Of a stretch of DNA of 64,000 nucleotides, positions 16,872-25,179 are shown in pieces. The DNA is from Methanoprimaticola sp047501175 (GTDB lineage: Archaea > Thermoplasmatota > Thermoplasmata > Methanomassiliicoccales > Methanomethylophilaceae): assembly GCF_047501175.1 (NCBI RefSeq), contig NZ_JBEQWH010000002.1:1-64000 (forward strand). The letters run 5' to 3'. How positions within the stretch are numbered: position 1 is the stretch's first letter; each line of letters starts with the position of its first letter. The position numbers were made by a program, and so were the translations under genes. The notes under the pieces are model-generated. The model was not told where the DNA came from, searched no databases, and saw only the letters and a program-made list of their open reading frames with translations.

Positions 16872-17000
16872 GAATCACGGATATCAGGCGACCGTGGTTC
16901 GCGGTCGTTCTGCCGTGGGGGAAGTTTCTTCCCCAGGCCGTACGGGGGCATGTGCCGAACGTGCGGAGCTCGAAGATTGGTTCTATCCATTTGTCTTGAC
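16872..17000 (+). ncRNA. possible structured RNA (unassigned)
   Basis: A TATA-like TTATATATG at about 16846-16854 is followed, at the right distance, by a GC-rich segment set in AT-rich DNA. It contains stem CGACCG/CGGTCG (about 16890-16908) and stem TGGGGGAAG-TTT-CTTCCCCA (about 16916-16936). No ORF. I could not match it to tRNA, RNase P, 5S or a snoRNA. Confidence 0.3.
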
Positions 17001-17089
17001 TATTCTAGCAATGCTTATATACAAAATCAGCCTACCACGCGCCCGTAGCCGTTCCGTGACTCGATCGCGGGGCGGTGCGAGGTATCAAA

Positions 17090-17518
17090 ATGGTTACCGT
17101 CTACGACGTTCCCGCCGAGGCACTCATCCTCAAGACGGCCCAGAAGCTCAAGGAGAACCCCAACATCGTTCCTCCTGAGTGGGCCGAGTTCGTGAAGACC
17201 GGCAGGCACACTGAGAAGGCTCCCTGCCAGGAAGACTGGTGGTACAACAGGGCTGCCTCCATCATGAGAAAGCTCTACGTGAAAGGCCCTATGGGATCCT
17301 CCAAGCTCGCAGCCGAGTACGGTGGATACGCCGACAAGGGATCCATGCCCAACAGGGCAGTCAAGGGAAGCCGCAACATCGCCAGGAAGTGCATGATGCA
17401 GCTCGAGGCCGCAGGCTACCTCGTCTCCAAGGACAAGGAGGGCCGCGCAATCAGCCCCGCCGGACAGTCCCTTCTGGACAACACTGCGAAAGAGGTCTAC
17501 GACGAGATGAAGGCCTGA
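17090..17518 (+). CDS. rps19e: 30S ribosomal protein eS19
   Basis: 142 aa. Archaeal/eukaryal small-subunit protein needed for 40S/30S maturation. The family core is clear: VYDVPAEALI, PPEWAEFVKTG, WWYNRAASIMRKLY and the RHH-like SRNIARKCMMQLEAAG. ATG 17090 follows a GAGGT SD-like element. A TATA box (CTTATATAC) lies about 70 nt upstream. Head of the operon eS19-PDCD5-eL39-eL31-aIF6, the usual archaeal order. Confidence 0.97.
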   Translation: MVTVYDVPAEALILKTAQKLKENPNIVPPEWAEFVKTGRHTEKAPCQEDWWYNRAASIMRKLYVKGPMGSSKLAAEYGGYADKGSMPNRAVKGSRNIARKCMMQLEAAGYLVSKDKEGRAISPAGQSLLDNTAKEVYDEMKA

Positions 17519-17530
17519 GGTGGATTCAGC

Positions 17531-17860
17531 ATGGAAGACCCCGAACTGGAAGCATTGAGACAGAAGAGGTATGCCGACCTCCAGCAGCAGGCCCAGAATC
17601 AGGCCGCGCAGCAGGAGCAGGCCGCCAGGATGGAGGCGCAGAAGCAGGGTGCGCTCAGGCAGATCCTTACGCCGGAGGCCCGCGACAGGCTCGCCAACAT
17701 CAGGCTCGCCAACCCACAGATGGCAGCCTCTGTCGAGAATCAGCTGATCCAGCTTGCCCAGAGCGGCAGGCTCAGGGGAGTCATCGATGACGCCATGCTG
17801 AAGAACATCCTTGCCCAGATCACCCCTCAGCAGAGGGAGATCACCATACAGAGGAGATAA
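17531..17860 (+). CDS. PDCD5-family DNA-binding protein
   Basis: 109 aa. Archaeal homologue of PDCD5 (TFAR19). A charged N-terminal helix (DPELEALRQKRYADLQQQAQ) precedes a three-helix core with ILTPEARDRLANIRLANP, the family hallmark, and a C-terminal QITPQQREITIQRR. Normally encoded between eS19 and eL39/eL31 in archaea, as here. The molecular role is not established; nucleic-acid binding has been reported for homologues. Confidence 0.93.
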   Translation: MEDPELEALRQKRYADLQQQAQNQAAQQEQAARMEAQKQGALRQILTPEARDRLANIRLANPQMAASVENQLIQLAQSGRLRGVIDDAMLKNILAQITPQQREITIQRR

Positions 17861-17862
17861 TC

Positions 17863-18018
17863 ATGTCAAGCACTAAGGCCCCCGCAATGAAACAGAGGCT
17901 GAACAAGAAGGTCAAGCAGAACCGCCGTGTCCCCGCATGGGTCATGATCAGGACCAACAGGCAGTTCCTCCGCCACCCCAAGAGAAGGTCGTGGCGCATG
18001 AGCAAGATCAAGGAGTGA
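17863..18018 (+). CDS. rpl39e: 50S ribosomal protein eL39
   Basis: 51 aa, too short for standard ORF filters. The sequence starts MSSTKAPAMKQRLNKKVKQN and contains the family motif RRVPAWVMIRTNRQF and R-HPKRRSWR. Highly basic; lines the wall of the peptide exit tunnel in archaeal/eukaryal ribosomes. It lies 2 nt after the PDCD5-family stop and 5 nt before eL31. Confidence 0.95.
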   Translation: MSSTKAPAMKQRLNKKVKQNRRVPAWVMIRTNRQFLRHPKRRSWRMSKIKE

Positions 18019-18023
18019 TTACG

Positions 18024-18287
18024 ATGGCAGACGAGATAGAGAGAATCATGGTCATTCCCCTCAGGAAGACCAAGCAGGCCCCCCGCACCAGGAGGGCGAA
18101 CCGTGCCGTCAAAGAGGTCAGGGAGATCGTCAAGAGGCACATGAGGGTTTCCGAGGAGAACGTCTGGATCGATGCCAGCGTCAACGAGAAGCTCTGGGAG
18201 AACGGAATGCGCAACCCTCCCAACAAGATCACCGTCAAGGCAGTCAAGTTCGAGGACGGCCTTGTGGAAGTCTCCCTCGCGGAGTGA
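18024..18287 (+). CDS. rpl31e: 50S ribosomal protein eL31
   Basis: 87 aa. eL31 lies at the exit-tunnel rim. The family pattern is seen in IMVIPLRK, RRANRAVKEVREIVKRHM and DASVNEKLWENGMRNPPNKI. Start ATG 18024 lies 5 nt after eL39; the longer upstream frame overlaps eL39 and is discarded. Confidence 0.96.
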   Translation: MADEIERIMVIPLRKTKQAPRTRRANRAVKEVREIVKRHMRVSEENVWIDASVNEKLWENGMRNPPNKITVKAVKFEDGLVEVSLAE

Positions 18288-18292
18288 TTCAA

Positions 18293-18952
18293 ATGATGAG
18301 GCTCTCGCGTTACGGGGGGAATCCCAACATTGCCGTGTTCGCCACCGCGAACGAGAGCCTCGCCCTTACCGCCGCCGACGCCTCGCCCGAGTTCGAGAGG
18401 ACCCTTGGCGAGGTGCTCGGCGTCGATGTCGTGAAGCTCTCCGTCGGCGGATCGTTCGTCGTGGGCTCGCTCGTGGCCATGAACTCCAACGGTGCCATGG
18501 TCTCGATGCTCGCGGACGACGGGGAGATCGCAAGGATCTCCGCCAGGATCCCCTGCACCCGTCTCGATGACAGGCTCAATGCTGCGGGGAACAACATCCT
18601 CGTGAACGACCATGGTGCGATAGTGAACCCCGACTACTCCAAGAGGATACTGGATCAGATCCAGGACGTCCTCGGGGTAGAGGCTGTGCCTTCCCTGATC
18701 GGTGGGATCAACACGGTCGGTTCCGTATGCAGGGTGACCAACAAGGGTTGCATCTGCCACATGGACGCGTCCGACGAGGAGATCGCCCTGATAAAGGACG
18801 TCCTCAAGGTCGATGCGGTCCGCACGACCGTGAACCACGGTGTCCGCGCCGTCGGCGCAGGCGTCATAGCCAACTCGAAGGGAGCGGTCATAGGAGACGA
18901 GACCACGCCCATAGAGATGGGGAAGGTCGAGGACGGACTCGCTCTCTATTGA
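18293..18952 (+). CDS. eif6: translation initiation factor aIF6
   Basis: 219 aa. aIF6 binds the large subunit and prevents subunit joining. The fivefold pseudo-repeat (pentein) is visible through recurring V-x(5)-N-S/N-x-G-x-V/I units such as GSLVAMNSNGAMV, NNILVNDHGAIV, SVCRVTNKGCICH and GAGVIANSKGAVIG. Two ATGs lie in tandem (18293, 18296). Last gene of the operon, followed directly by a strong hairpin. The LX protein that often follows in archaea is absent here. Confidence 0.96.
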   Translation: MMRLSRYGGNPNIAVFATANESLALTAADASPEFERTLGEVLGVDVVKLSVGGSFVVGSLVAMNSNGAMVSMLADDGEIARISARIPCTRLDDRLNAAGNNILVNDHGAIVNPDYSKRILDQIQDVLGVEAVPSLIGGINTVGSVCRVTNKGCICHMDASDEEIALIKDVLKVDAVRTTVNHGVRAVGAGVIANSKGAVIGDETTPIEMGKVEDGLALY

Positions 18953-18978
18953 CCCGGGGAATCCCCCGGGTCGTTCTT
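18952..18978 (+). terminator. operon terminator hairpin
   Basis: ACCCGGGG (18952-18959) pairs with CCCCGGGT (18964-18971), followed by a short T-rich run (CGTTCTTT). It lies at the aIF6 stop. Confidence 0.75.
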
Positions 18979-19155
18979 TAGATTTCATCGATTTTTGTTA
19001 TCGTCTAGATTATTCTCAACTTTTAGTTGAAAGTTGAATTGCCAGAATGCATCGGATCTAGGGATTGGATACGAATCCTATAGATCATATGTTTCTGTAA
19101 GTGCGGACTCGACAAAAGAATGGGATGGGAATAATATCGATATCGAACAACGGCT

Positions 19156-19568
19156 TCAAGAAATGAATCCGCAGATGCTTTCGCATGACATTGCCAGTTT
19201 TGCTGCGAAGCGTCTGGCATCTATCGGGTCGTTCCCTATGAGTATATTGCCGTGGAACCTGTTATGTTTGGTAGGCTTACGCTCATAGTCCACATCGAAA
19301 TCATTCTTCATCCTATCGATGGTGCTTCTCAATATGACTGCATATCCTCCTTGGAATAATGGTCTTCCTTCCCGACTTTGGGACCTGAGAAGGTCGAGTG
19401 CTTCCTCGCAATCATACCAGTATATAGACATCTCACGCTGCCATCTTTGCGTATGGATTCATCGAAGAAGAATGCGGATCTATAAGGCGGCGCATCGTTC
19501 GCCCATTCTTTCCTTTTGATTCCGCGAATCATTCTCGGAGGGTATTCGGAATCAGGATTCATTGCCAT
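19156..19568 (-). pseudogene. third gene of AT-rich cassette, split by an apparent frameshift
   Basis: Two overlapping minus-strand frames together read as one protein. The first (from 19568) gives PPRMIRGIKRKEWANDAPPY and then RSAFFFDESIRKDGSVR. Near 19431 the frame must shift by one to continue as MSIYWYDCEEALDLLRSQ, ending at 19156 with FAAKLAMSCES. Joined, the product is about 130 aa. The alternative, two genes overlapping by about 100 nt, is unlikely because neither half has its own SD and the first frame gives nonsense after the shift. The start overlaps the end of the upstream gene by 17 nt. Function unknown. AT-rich relative to the surroundings. Confidence 0.6.
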
Positions 19569-20040
19569 AGGTTCTCACTATGTTTGCGATCCTCATCATT
19601 CCTTCAATATCCAGCTTGTATTTCTCATCGACATCGTTCATGACTGTGTCGCCCACAATAAACCATGCGTCAGAGTTCTCATCGTTGTGGATGAGCAGAC
19701 CTATTCTGAAGTGTGCGAATATCCACTCGAAATATATCTCGTCTGGACATACGTCGATCAGGATTTTTGGAAGATTGAAACGGACATCGTACAGGTTGAT
19801 GTAGAAATCCAGGTCATCGATCAGGTCCCTAGCACGTCTAGAGCATTTCCGACCATTAGGGATTGTATCTCTGGCTTCATTGAATATGGATGCATTGATG
19901 CTAGATCTTTGACTGTAGAATGAGTCGCGGTTGCATCCTGCTGATCCTTGGATGTTGAAGTTGCTATGTCCAATCCCATCCGTAATCATCTGGGTGGGAT
20001 ATGGCATGATATGTTGGAATCCCCAGTGTGTTTGGGTCAT
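19552..20040 (-). CDS. unrecognised protein, middle gene of TIGR04255-like cassette
   Basis: 162 aa, AT-rich codons. It reads RARDLIDDLDFYINLYDVRF and later FRIGLLIHNDENSDAWFIVGD. No membrane segment, signal peptide or catalytic motif is seen. It overlaps the upstream TIGR04255-like gene by 4 nt and the downstream gene by 17 nt, so the three are one translationally coupled operon. I do not recognise the family. Confidence 0.7.
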   Translation of the reverse strand: MTQTHWGFQHIMPYPTQMITDGIGHSNFNIQGSAGCNRDSFYSQRSSINASIFNEARDTIPNGRKCSRRARDLIDDLDFYINLYDVRFNLPKILIDVCPDEIYFEWIFAHFRIGLLIHNDENSDAWFIVGDTVMNDVDEKYKLDIEGMMRIANIVRTYGNES

Positions 20041-20756
20041 CTCATCATCTCCATGAGTTTGTCTGTGATCATCGATTCGAACAGTTCATAGCAGATATTG
20101 TTGAACTTATCGAGGATGTTGAAAACATCATCCACATTCTCGCCCTTATCTGTGAACACGTCGTTGTCTATCAGGAATCCGACTTCTCCATCATCATTGA
20201 ATCTTATTTGTCCAGATGTGGTGCAACATTTGGATTCTTTGTATTCGTACTCTATCCTGGAACTGTACGTGTTCGTGGAATTTGCATGCACACCCATGAG
20301 ACCGAGTGTGTGGACATCGATGAGATCGCTCCATTCGGGCAAATCACTTGGATAGGTGGCTAATCTGCTCCTGCGGATCGTATTGATGTATCTGAGGCCT
20401 ATGCGCGTCGTACTGTCGAGTTTAAGATGCTTGCAAACGATATCCATGACGTCGTGCAACCTGTCTTTGAAATCATCCCAGTTCTGGTAGGCACATGTGG
20501 ATATGGATAGGAACCCTCTTGTTATGTTGACCTTCCATCTACGATCATCGGATTCGAAGCAGTAATTGTTTATGGGGCTGATGCCAGGGGATGGCAATGG
20601 TTCTCCTTCTACGGAAATGCTACTGAAGGGGTACCTCGATCTGAGGTCTTCTTGGATTGCACCCATTCTTTCATCGATACCGAATATCACATTGAATCCG
20701 ATTTGGCATACTACGACATCAATCTGATTCTTGTGAAGTATCCTCTCCCTGTTCAT
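20037..20756 (-). CDS. TIGR04255-like protein
   Basis: 239 aa. The plan fits the sporadically distributed TIGR04255 family: an N-terminal strand-helix region, a central WKVNITRGFLSISTCAYQNW (the x-F-x-S-x-s-x-x-Y-x-x-W pattern after an R-W-x-V), then TTRIGLRYINTI (the R-I-G-L-R-Y-x-N motif) and a final helix. Its biochemical role is unknown. A TATA element (TTTTATATAG, about 20814-20823) lies about 60 nt upstream. The AT-richness and patchy family distribution suggest horizontal acquisition; a defence role is possible but unproven. Confidence 0.75.
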   Translation of the reverse strand: MNRERILHKNQIDVVVCQIGFNVIFGIDERMGAIQEDLRSRYPFSSISVEGEPLPSPGISPINNYCFESDDRRWKVNITRGFLSISTCAYQNWDDFKDRLHDVMDIVCKHLKLDSTTRIGLRYINTIRRSRLATYPSDLPEWSDLIDVHTLGLMGVHANSTNTYSSRIEYEYKESKCCTTSGQIRFNDDGEVGFLIDNDVFTDKGENVDDVFNILDKFNNICYELFESMITDKLMEMMR

Positions 20757-20940
20757 GCACTTACATGGAGTTGTAGATATCTTGTTGATATAATTTTTCG
20801 TGCTGCTATTATGCTATATAAAACGGCGTTATTGATGAAATGCACCCGATGATGTTCCAAATACATCCATCTTACAGGCAGATCGATTTTTGTCCTTTTC
20901 TTCGGTGATGTTTTGGCGTCAAGCCTCTGAAACCCATGCA

Positions 20941-21582
20941 TCACCTGCTGAAGACCCAGCACTCCTTCATGTCGGACATGTCGTCCGGAAGGATGTCGAT
21001 CTCGTTGCCCATGTACTCGACGGTCTCCTCAGGGAGTATGCCGAGGAAGTCGTCCAGAGGGGACAGGGGGAGCGAGAGGCCCCCGACCCTGTAGTGCATG
21101 GGGACGATGACGTTGGGGTTCACGAGCTCCAGGAACGTCCTGATCTCGGGGATGGTCATGGTGATGACCTCTCCCACCGGCACGAACAGGAAGTCGATGC
21201 CCTCGATCCTCCCGATGACGTCCGGTCCGGGGACGCATCCCAGGTCCCCGCAGTGGCAGAACGTGAGACCGTCCATCTCGAAGCGGTACATCATGTTGAT
21301 CCCGCGGTCCTCGCCGTTGCGATGGTCGTGGAACGTCGGTATGCCCTCCACACGGAGCCCCTTGACCTCGAACTCCCCCTCCCTGCACATGATGTCCGTG
21401 TGGTCGCCGCGGATCGAGCGCGCGGAGGAGTGGTCGTAGTGCCCATGGGTCATGAGGACGACGTCCGCTGATGCGGTAGGCGGCCTGATCCCGATCGATT
21501 TCCCGTCATGCGGGTCGATGACGACTGTGATGCGGGAATCGGCGAACTCGAAGCATGAATGCCCGTGGTGGACGATCCTCAT
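20941..21582 (-). CDS. metallo-beta-lactamase-fold hydrolase (UPF0173 type)
   Basis: 213 aa. The Zn-binding motif THGHYDHSS, later HDHRNGEDRG, CHCGDLG and PMHYRVGG give the HxHxDH-H-D-H ligand set. The opening MRIVHHGHSCFEFAD is the usual UPF0173 start (SCF). Start set at 21582 because the conserved N-terminus begins there; the longer frame reaches into the divergent DUF373 promoter. Probably a cytoplasmic metal-dependent hydrolase of unknown substrate. Confidence 0.88.
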   Translation of the reverse strand: MRIVHHGHSCFEFADSRITVVIDPHDGKSIGIRPPTASADVVLMTHGHYDHSSARSIRGDHTDIMCREGEFEVKGLRVEGIPTFHDHRNGEDRGINMMYRFEMDGLTFCHCGDLGCVPGPDVIGRIEGIDFLFVPVGEVITMTIPEIRTFLELVNPNVIVPMHYRVGGLSLPLSPLDDFLGILPEETVEYMGNEIDILPDDMSDMKECWVFSR

Positions 21583-21697
21583 AGCCCGCCCCAACGGCAT
21601 CGGCCATATAAGGATGCGCGTCCGATCGCGGCCCGGAGCGTACGGAGGGCGTAGCGTCTGTCGCAAGTCATTAAAATGGGGAAGCGAATCCTCAACC

Positions 21698-22828
21698 ATG
21701 AAGAAGACTCTGGTCCTGGTCGTCGACAGGGACGACGACTTCGGTGTCAAGGGCAAGGTGAACACCCCCGTCATAGGTGTCCAGAACTGCCTCGACGCGG
21801 CCACTGCCTTCGGAATAGCGGATCCAGAGGACTCAGATCTCAACGCGCTCTATGCGGCGGTCAGCGTCTGTCTCGAGCTCCAGGAGGACGGCCATCAGGC
21901 GGACGTCGCGCTCATCTGCGGCGACGAGAAGGTTGGGCACAGGTCCGACCTCGCACTGGTGTCGCAGCTGACCGAGGTGCTGGAGGAGATCGAGCCGGAC
22001 AGCGTGGTCCTCGTGGGGGACGGGGCGGAGGACGAGTACATCTACCCGATCATCTCGTCCCGTGCGCACGTGGACTCGGTGAGGAAGGTCTACGTCAAAC
22101 AGGCCCCGGGCCTGGAGGGGACGTTCTACATCCTCACGAAGATGATGGCCGACCCCGACAAGAGGAAGAGGTTCCTCGTCCCGCTGGGGTTCATACTCCT
22201 CATGATATCGCTGTTCTTCATCGTCCCCGGTGTCCTTCTGATGATATCGGAGAACGACATCTCGTCACTGACCAACATGTCCGGGTCGCTGGTCGTCCTG
22301 TTCATAGGTCTGATACTCATATTGTACGGGTACGATGCGATGGAGTGGCTGCACAGGGTGAAGCGGAGCATGACCTCCGTGGTCGTCGGGAACACGACGT
22401 CCGTGATCTTCCTGTGCATATCCGCCGCGATCGTCATCGTGATGGCGGCCTATGCGGCCATAGAGATCGGGAACCTGTACCTCAAGAGCGACATCCTGAG
22501 GGTCCTGTACTTCGCGTCCGCGATGATATGGCCTGTCATAATGGCCATTGTGATCTACCAGATCGGGATGCTCATAGACGCGTTCGTCCAGAGGAGGGAG
22601 ATCGTGCTCTCGTCCATCATGGGGTTCACCGGCCTCCTCTCGCTCGGCCTGGTGGTGTTCGGAGTCCTGGACATAATCATGTCCTCCATGGGCCTGCTCG
22701 TGTCCGTCAACGCGGGCATAGTGGAGATCGTCGCCGGTGTCGCCATATCAATCCTCAGCAACTTCCTGAAGAGCAGGCTGCTCCCGCTCAGTATCGTACC
22801 TGAGAGGCAGGAGGATGAGGTATTCTGA
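21698..22828 (+). CDS. DUF373 family membrane protein
   Basis: 376 aa. The soluble N-terminus (about 150 aa) begins KKTLVLVVDRDDDFGVKGKVNTP (cited as V-D-R-D-D-D-F-G at residues 8-15), the DUF373 hallmark. The rest holds six to seven hydrophobic helices (about 160-355). Archaea-specific family of unknown function. ATG 21698 is chosen because the conserved start is there. Overlaps mptE by 14 nt, so the two are probably co-transcribed; whether this reflects a functional link to pterin synthesis is unknown. Confidence 0.85.
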   Translation: MKKTLVLVVDRDDDFGVKGKVNTPVIGVQNCLDAATAFGIADPEDSDLNALYAAVSVCLELQEDGHQADVALICGDEKVGHRSDLALVSQLTEVLEEIEPDSVVLVGDGAEDEYIYPIISSRAHVDSVRKVYVKQAPGLEGTFYILTKMMADPDKRKRFLVPLGFILLMISLFFIVPGVLLMISENDISSLTNMSGSLVVLFIGLILILYGYDAMEWLHRVKRSMTSVVVGNTTSVIFLCISAAIVIVMAAYAAIEIGNLYLKSDILRVLYFASAMIWPVIMAIVIYQIGMLIDAFVQRREIVLSSIMGFTGLLSLGLVVFGVLDIIMSSMGLLVSVNAGIVEIVAGVAISILSNFLKSRLLPLSIVPERQEDEVF

Positions 22829-23474
22829 ATGGGAGCCCCTGTACTCCGGGATACTGGAGGACATGGGCTATTCCCGGGAGGAGGACGAGTCCTCCGTCCG
22901 CGTGCTGAAGGCGGTCACGCTGAACTCCGACCTGGTGGACCCGGACGACGTGAGGGAGAGGTTCGGTCCCGAGGCCACGGTCTTCGGGGACGCGGATCGC
23001 CTGGAGTCGGATGTCTCGGCCCATCCCCCGGTGGGGACGCTGATATGCTCCGGGTCGGCCGTGGGGAGGGTGATGGCGCTCGGCATAATGCCGGATGCGG
23101 TCGTAACCGACCTGGACGGCGACATCGGTCCGCAGCTGGAGGCCAGCGCCCGCGGGGCGGTGACGTTCGTCCACGCCCATGGGGACAACGGGGACCTCGT
23201 GATGTCCTATGCGGGGCTGTTCCGCGGACCCGTGGTCCTGACCACCCAGTCCAGGCCGGAGAACACCGTCTTCAACTTCGGCGGGTTCACGGACGGCGAC
23301 AGGGCGGTCTGCATCGCACAGGAGATGGGGTGCAGGCGCATACTCCTGGAGGGGTTCGACCTGGACCGTCCGCGTGCGAAGGAGGGCTCCGACCCGGCGG
23401 TGAAGGCGAGGAAGCTCCGCTGGGCGGGGAGGGTCATGGATTCGTTGCGGGACGTTGAGATCGTTCGTCTGTGA
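22815..23474 (+). CDS. mptE: 6-hydroxymethyl-7,8-dihydropterin pyrophosphokinase, archaeal MptE type
   Basis: 219 aa, DUF115 family. Contains GSAVGRVMALGIMPDAVVTDLDGDIG, cited by its key D-A-V-V-T-D-L-D-G core, then HAHGDNGD and GFTDGDRAV, which are the conserved acidic/His sites of MptE. The enzyme transfers pyrophosphate from ATP to hydroxymethyl-dihydropterin in tetrahydromethanopterin (or folate) synthesis. Normal length. Overlaps the DUF373 gene. Confidence 0.85.
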   Translation: MRYSEWEPLYSGILEDMGYSREEDESSVRVLKAVTLNSDLVDPDDVRERFGPEATVFGDADRLESDVSAHPPVGTLICSGSAVGRVMALGIMPDAVVTDLDGDIGPQLEASARGAVTFVHAHGDNGDLVMSYAGLFRGPVVLTTQSRPENTVFNFGGFTDGDRAVCIAQEMGCRRILLEGFDLDRPRAKEGSDPAVKARKLRWAGRVMDSLRDVEIVRL

Positions 23475-23554
23475 AACAGCGCGGGAGGCGGAGCGTCTCC
23501 CCCACTCCGATATATATATATTAGGATGGCATCCCGCGGATAGGGAGATTTCTA

Positions 23555-25165
23555 ATGAGCACGGCGTATCTGGTTCTTATCATCCTGCTTGTCGCGTACA
23601 TCCCCATCTGGATATGGGCATGGCGCAGGCCGGAGGCCGCTGCCAGGTGGCATCTCCAGAAGTACGGCCCCTGCATCATGATCAAGACCCAGCTCGGGAT
23701 GAGGACAATGGACCGCTTCGCCAGGTACAAGCGGTTCTGGCACGCCTTCGGGTTCTTCTCGAAGATCGTCTCCGCCGTCCTGTTCCTGATGATGATGTAC
23801 ATGCTCATCGTCGCCGTCATCGCCCTTCCGGAGCGTCTCGCGTCCGGTTCGTCGATCGGCATCGAGTACGCCCTGGCCATACCCGGGTTCAACCCCATAC
23901 TCCCGCTGAGCTACGGGGTCGTGGCCCTGGTGGTCGCGATGGTGGTTCATGAGCTGGGCCACGGGATACAGGCGAGGGTCAATGGCATGCGCGTGGACTC
24001 GTCCGGGCTGCTCTACGGCGTGGTCCCACTCGGGGCCTTCGTGGAGCCGAACGAGGAGGACCTCAGGAAGGCCGACCGCAAGGCGCAGATCGATGTCTAC
24101 GCGGCGGGGATCACGGTCAACACGATAGTGGCGGTGCTGAGCATCGTGCTCATGCTGCTGTGCTGCAGCTTCGTCACCACGGACCACGGCTCGACGCCCG
24201 GCGTCTACTCCATCGATGCGGAGTCCCCCGCGTACGACGCGGGCATACCCACGTCGTCGCTCATAATCGGCATATCGGACGAGGATGGGACCCTGCTGTC
24301 CGGGACGGATCTGACCGGCACGGCGTCCGGCGACCTGACGACCACGTCCTCCGGGAACGCGGCATCGGTCGACTTCGACTTCGATCCGACCGAACGTTAC
24401 ATACTGACATACCTGTACCACGACGAGACGTTCCAGACGGAGCCTGTCCAGATGGGCGCGTTCGTCAAGACCATCACCAAGGGCAGCCCCGCGGACGATG
24501 CCGGCATCGCCGCCGGGACGTTCCTGTACAGCCTGACGGTGGACGGTGATGAGACGATGATCGGCAACCCCGGCGACTTCACCTCGTTCATGAAGGGCAC
24601 CCACGGGGGGCAGACCGTCACGGTCACCACCGTGTCCAAGATGGACGACCAGGGCAGCTACGTGATGACCTCGGAGGAGGTCGTCCTGACAGACAGGAAC
24701 GGGATAGGGTTCTTCGGGGTCTCCACCACGACCGGCGGGATGACCCTGACCACCCCGGACCTCATGATGGACCGCGCGACCGACCCGTTCTACAACGCGG
24801 ACTCCGCGTACGGGATGTTCACGTCGTTCTTCTCGTACCTGTCCGGACCGTTCAACGGCATGGACCCCATATCGGATGACATCCGCTGGTGGTACGACGC
24901 CCCGGGCGGGGACCTGATGTGGATGGTCATAACGATGCTCTACTGGCTGTTCTGGCTGGACATCCTCCTGGCGATATCCAACGCCCTCCCCACGTACGTG
25001 CTGGACGGAGGGTTCATATTCGCGGGAGGCGTCAGCTGGCTGTTGGAGAAGCTCAGGATCGGGGACGAGGAGCGCAGGAGGAGGATGACCGACAACATCG
25101 CCGGCAGCATCTCCAGCGTCGTCCTGTTCCTGTTCGTCCTGGTGATCATATCCATGGTGCTCTGA
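23555..25165 (+). CDS. site-2 protease family intramembrane metalloprotease
   Basis: 536 aa. HELGH at residues 132-136 lies in a membrane helix and provides two zinc ligands; VLDGG near residue 483, in a C-terminal helix, supplies the third (LDG motif). Between them are one or two PDZ-like domains (for example FVKTITKGSPADDAGI). Six or so membrane segments. This long form with PDZ insertions resembles archaeal S2P/RseP-type proteases, which cleave membrane-bound regulators. No substrate is visible nearby. Followed 14 nt later by corA. Confidence 0.92.
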   Translation: MSTAYLVLIILLVAYIPIWIWAWRRPEAAARWHLQKYGPCIMIKTQLGMRTMDRFARYKRFWHAFGFFSKIVSAVLFLMMMYMLIVAVIALPERLASGSSIGIEYALAIPGFNPILPLSYGVVALVVAMVVHELGHGIQARVNGMRVDSSGLLYGVVPLGAFVEPNEEDLRKADRKAQIDVYAAGITVNTIVAVLSIVLMLLCCSFVTTDHGSTPGVYSIDAESPAYDAGIPTSSLIIGISDEDGTLLSGTDLTGTASGDLTTTSSGNAASVDFDFDPTERYILTYLYHDETFQTEPVQMGAFVKTITKGSPADDAGIAAGTFLYSLTVDGDETMIGNPGDFTSFMKGTHGGQTVTVTTVSKMDDQGSYVMTSEEVVLTDRNGIGFFGVSTTTGGMTLTTPDLMMDRATDPFYNADSAYGMFTSFFSYLSGPFNGMDPISDDIRWWYDAPGGDLMWMVITMLYWLFWLDILLAISNALPTYVLDGGFIFAGGVSWLLEKLRIGDEERRRRMTDNIAGSISSVVLFLFVLVIISMVL

Positions 25166-25179
25166 GGAGGTGAGGGTCG

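Larger units (their letters stand above)
16029..17089. other. long intergenic region with tandem repeat and hairpins
   Basis: About 1 kb with no firm gene. A minus-strand frame of 161 codons (16104-16589) begins with a plausible basic N-terminus (MSRKGTGSKRNWQRDNG) but resembles nothing I know and its second half looks non-coding. Also present: three 33-bp tandem units (16287-16385), a perfect hairpin (16714-16736), a possible structured transcript (16845-17000), and the eS19 promoter (CTTATATAC near 17012-17020). Confidence 0.5.

Noticed and set aside
16591..17178. Short frames between the hairpin at 16714 and eS19
   Set aside because: They cross the promoter and hairpins, lack an SD and have no family resemblance.
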